Made by a program: the position numbers and the translations under genes. Shown one piece after another: positions 5,820 through 6,207 of a stretch of DNA of 6,207 nucleotides. The notes below the pieces were generated by a model that made no database searches, was not told the DNA's origin, and saw only the letters and a program-made list of their open reading frames with translations. The stretch is from Deltaproteobacteria bacterium (GTDB lineage: Bacteria; Desulfobacterota; Deferrimicrobia; Deferrimicrobiales; Deferrimicrobiaceae): contig JANXPS010000148.1 of the NCBI GenBank assembly GCA_025357175.1, positions 1-6,207 of the forward strand, written 5' to 3'. Every line of letters starts with the position of its first letter. Positions within the stretch are counted from its first letter, which is position 1.

Positions 5820-5846
5820 GAGCGTGAGCCGGCTACCGCCCCGCCA

Positions 5847-6207
5847 TCAGCCCAGGATTCTCCACCAGCGGGCGGCCATCGCGGGGATCGACTCGCACGA
5901 GGTCCAGCAGCCCGGGCAGCGGCCGGCCCGGATTTCTTCCCGGAGTGCGACCGCCTCCGGCGAGTTCCAGATCTTCTCGAGGTCGAATCCGGAATCCTTG
6001 AGGTTGCCTAGCGGGCGGCTCCAGGTCACGCAGGGGAAGACGGTACCTTTCGCGTCGACGAAGCAGCTGGCCGACAGCGCCTGGCAGGGGATCGGGCACT
6101 TGCCGGTCTCGAGGTAACGCTGCGCGAGAGCCAGATGTCGCCGCTCGACCAGGTTCAAGGGGGACAGGGAAAAGCCCCGCGCGGCGAGCAGCGACCGGAG
6201 GGTGCGC
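5847..6207 (-). CDS. Radical SAM/SPASM-like protein, C-terminal part
   Basis: Only the last 119 residues are in the window; the frame runs open through the right edge, so the N-terminal radical SAM core lies beyond it. The visible part has K-C-P-I-P-C, then C-F-V-D-A-K-G-T-V-F-P-C, then R-C-P-G-C-W-T-S-C. This is the SPASM/twitch-like auxiliary-cluster arrangement, and it corresponds block by block to the C-terminus of the enzyme at 4281-5393. The motif P-L-G-N-L-K-D before the last cysteines is also typical of these tails, with P-V-G-N-L-S in the neighbour. It ends at TGA 5849-5847. A TTG at 6158 is an internal codon, not a start. The substrate is unknown; the radical SAM assignment rests on this tail alone. 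Confidence 0.78.
   Translation of the reverse strand, partial: RTLRSLLAARGFSLSPLNLVERRHLALAQRYLETGKCPIPCQALSASCFVDAKGTVFPCVTWSRPLGNLKDSGFDLEKIWNSPEAVALREEIRAGRCPGCWTSCESIPAMAARWWRILG

Larger units (their letters stand above)
5394..5846. other. 453-bp structured non-coding gap between convergent radical SAM genes
   Basis: No reading frame here has a ribosome site plus protein-like sequence; frames that cross it are out of frame with the flanking genes. The stretch is instead full of inverted repeats. They include CCGGG/CCCGG just after the stop codon (5394-5398 with 5409-5413), the compact fold at 5432-5487, the long palindrome at 5505-5809 and the hairpin at 5801-5819. No U-tract terminator is seen for either convergent gene, although one would be expected somewhere here. 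Confidence 0.75.

Noticed and set aside
5394..5846. tmRNA, RNase P RNA, SRP RNA or group II intron domain V
   Set aside because: None of the conserved signature sequences of these RNAs is found on either strand, and no reverse transcriptase is nearby for a retron or intron.
4936..6117. 393-codon plus-strand frame running through the structured gap
   Set aside because: It begins inside the radical SAM gene in another frame and ends antisense to the second one. The residue composition follows the palindromic DNA, with no recognisable domain.

Overview
The window is GC-rich and densely coded. It carries an aconitate-type SAM methyltransferase, a queuosine/archaeosine-pathway synthase, several exported proteins (one probable lipoprotein) and two radical SAM enzymes with SPASM-like cysteine tails. 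Sec-type signal peptides, a lipoprotein-like N-terminus and good Shine-Dalgarno sites point to a Gram-negative bacterium. A Deltaproteobacteria/Desulfobacterota-like lineage is my guess from gene style only; no marker gene is present to prove it.

Layout, left to right. Positions 1-183 are a non-coding lead-in with a GC-rich hairpin (51-73). tam (184-954, +) and queC (989-1681, -) converge with 34 bp between them. queC lies 40 bp downstream of a secreted seven-repeat RCC1-like beta-propeller protein (1722-2876, -). A hairpin with a perfect 15-bp stem sits in that gap and contains the queC start codon. After a promoter-bearing spacer and a Rho-independent-type terminator (3079-3113) come two co-directional exported proteins with related fibronectin-III-like sequences (3148-3558 and 3600-4055, both -), which look like a two-gene operon. 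A divergent spacer (4056-4280) separates this operon from a complete radical SAM/SPASM-like enzyme (4281-5393, +). The 3' end of a second radical SAM/SPASM-like gene enters from the right edge on the minus strand (5847-6207, partial).

The most unusual part is the 453-bp gap between the two convergent radical SAM genes (5394-5846). No convincing protein is encoded there. It holds a compact fold with a possible pseudoknot (5432-5487), then a roughly 305-bp imperfect palindrome with perfect 10-bp ends (5505-5809), and then another perfect hairpin (5801-5819). This could be a non-autonomous mobile (MITE-like/foldback) element or an undescribed structured RNA; the sequence alone cannot decide.

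The genes do not form one obvious pathway. tam and queC are housekeeping metabolism, the RCC1-like and FnIII-like genes encode envelope or extracellular proteins, and the radical SAM genes have unknown substrates.
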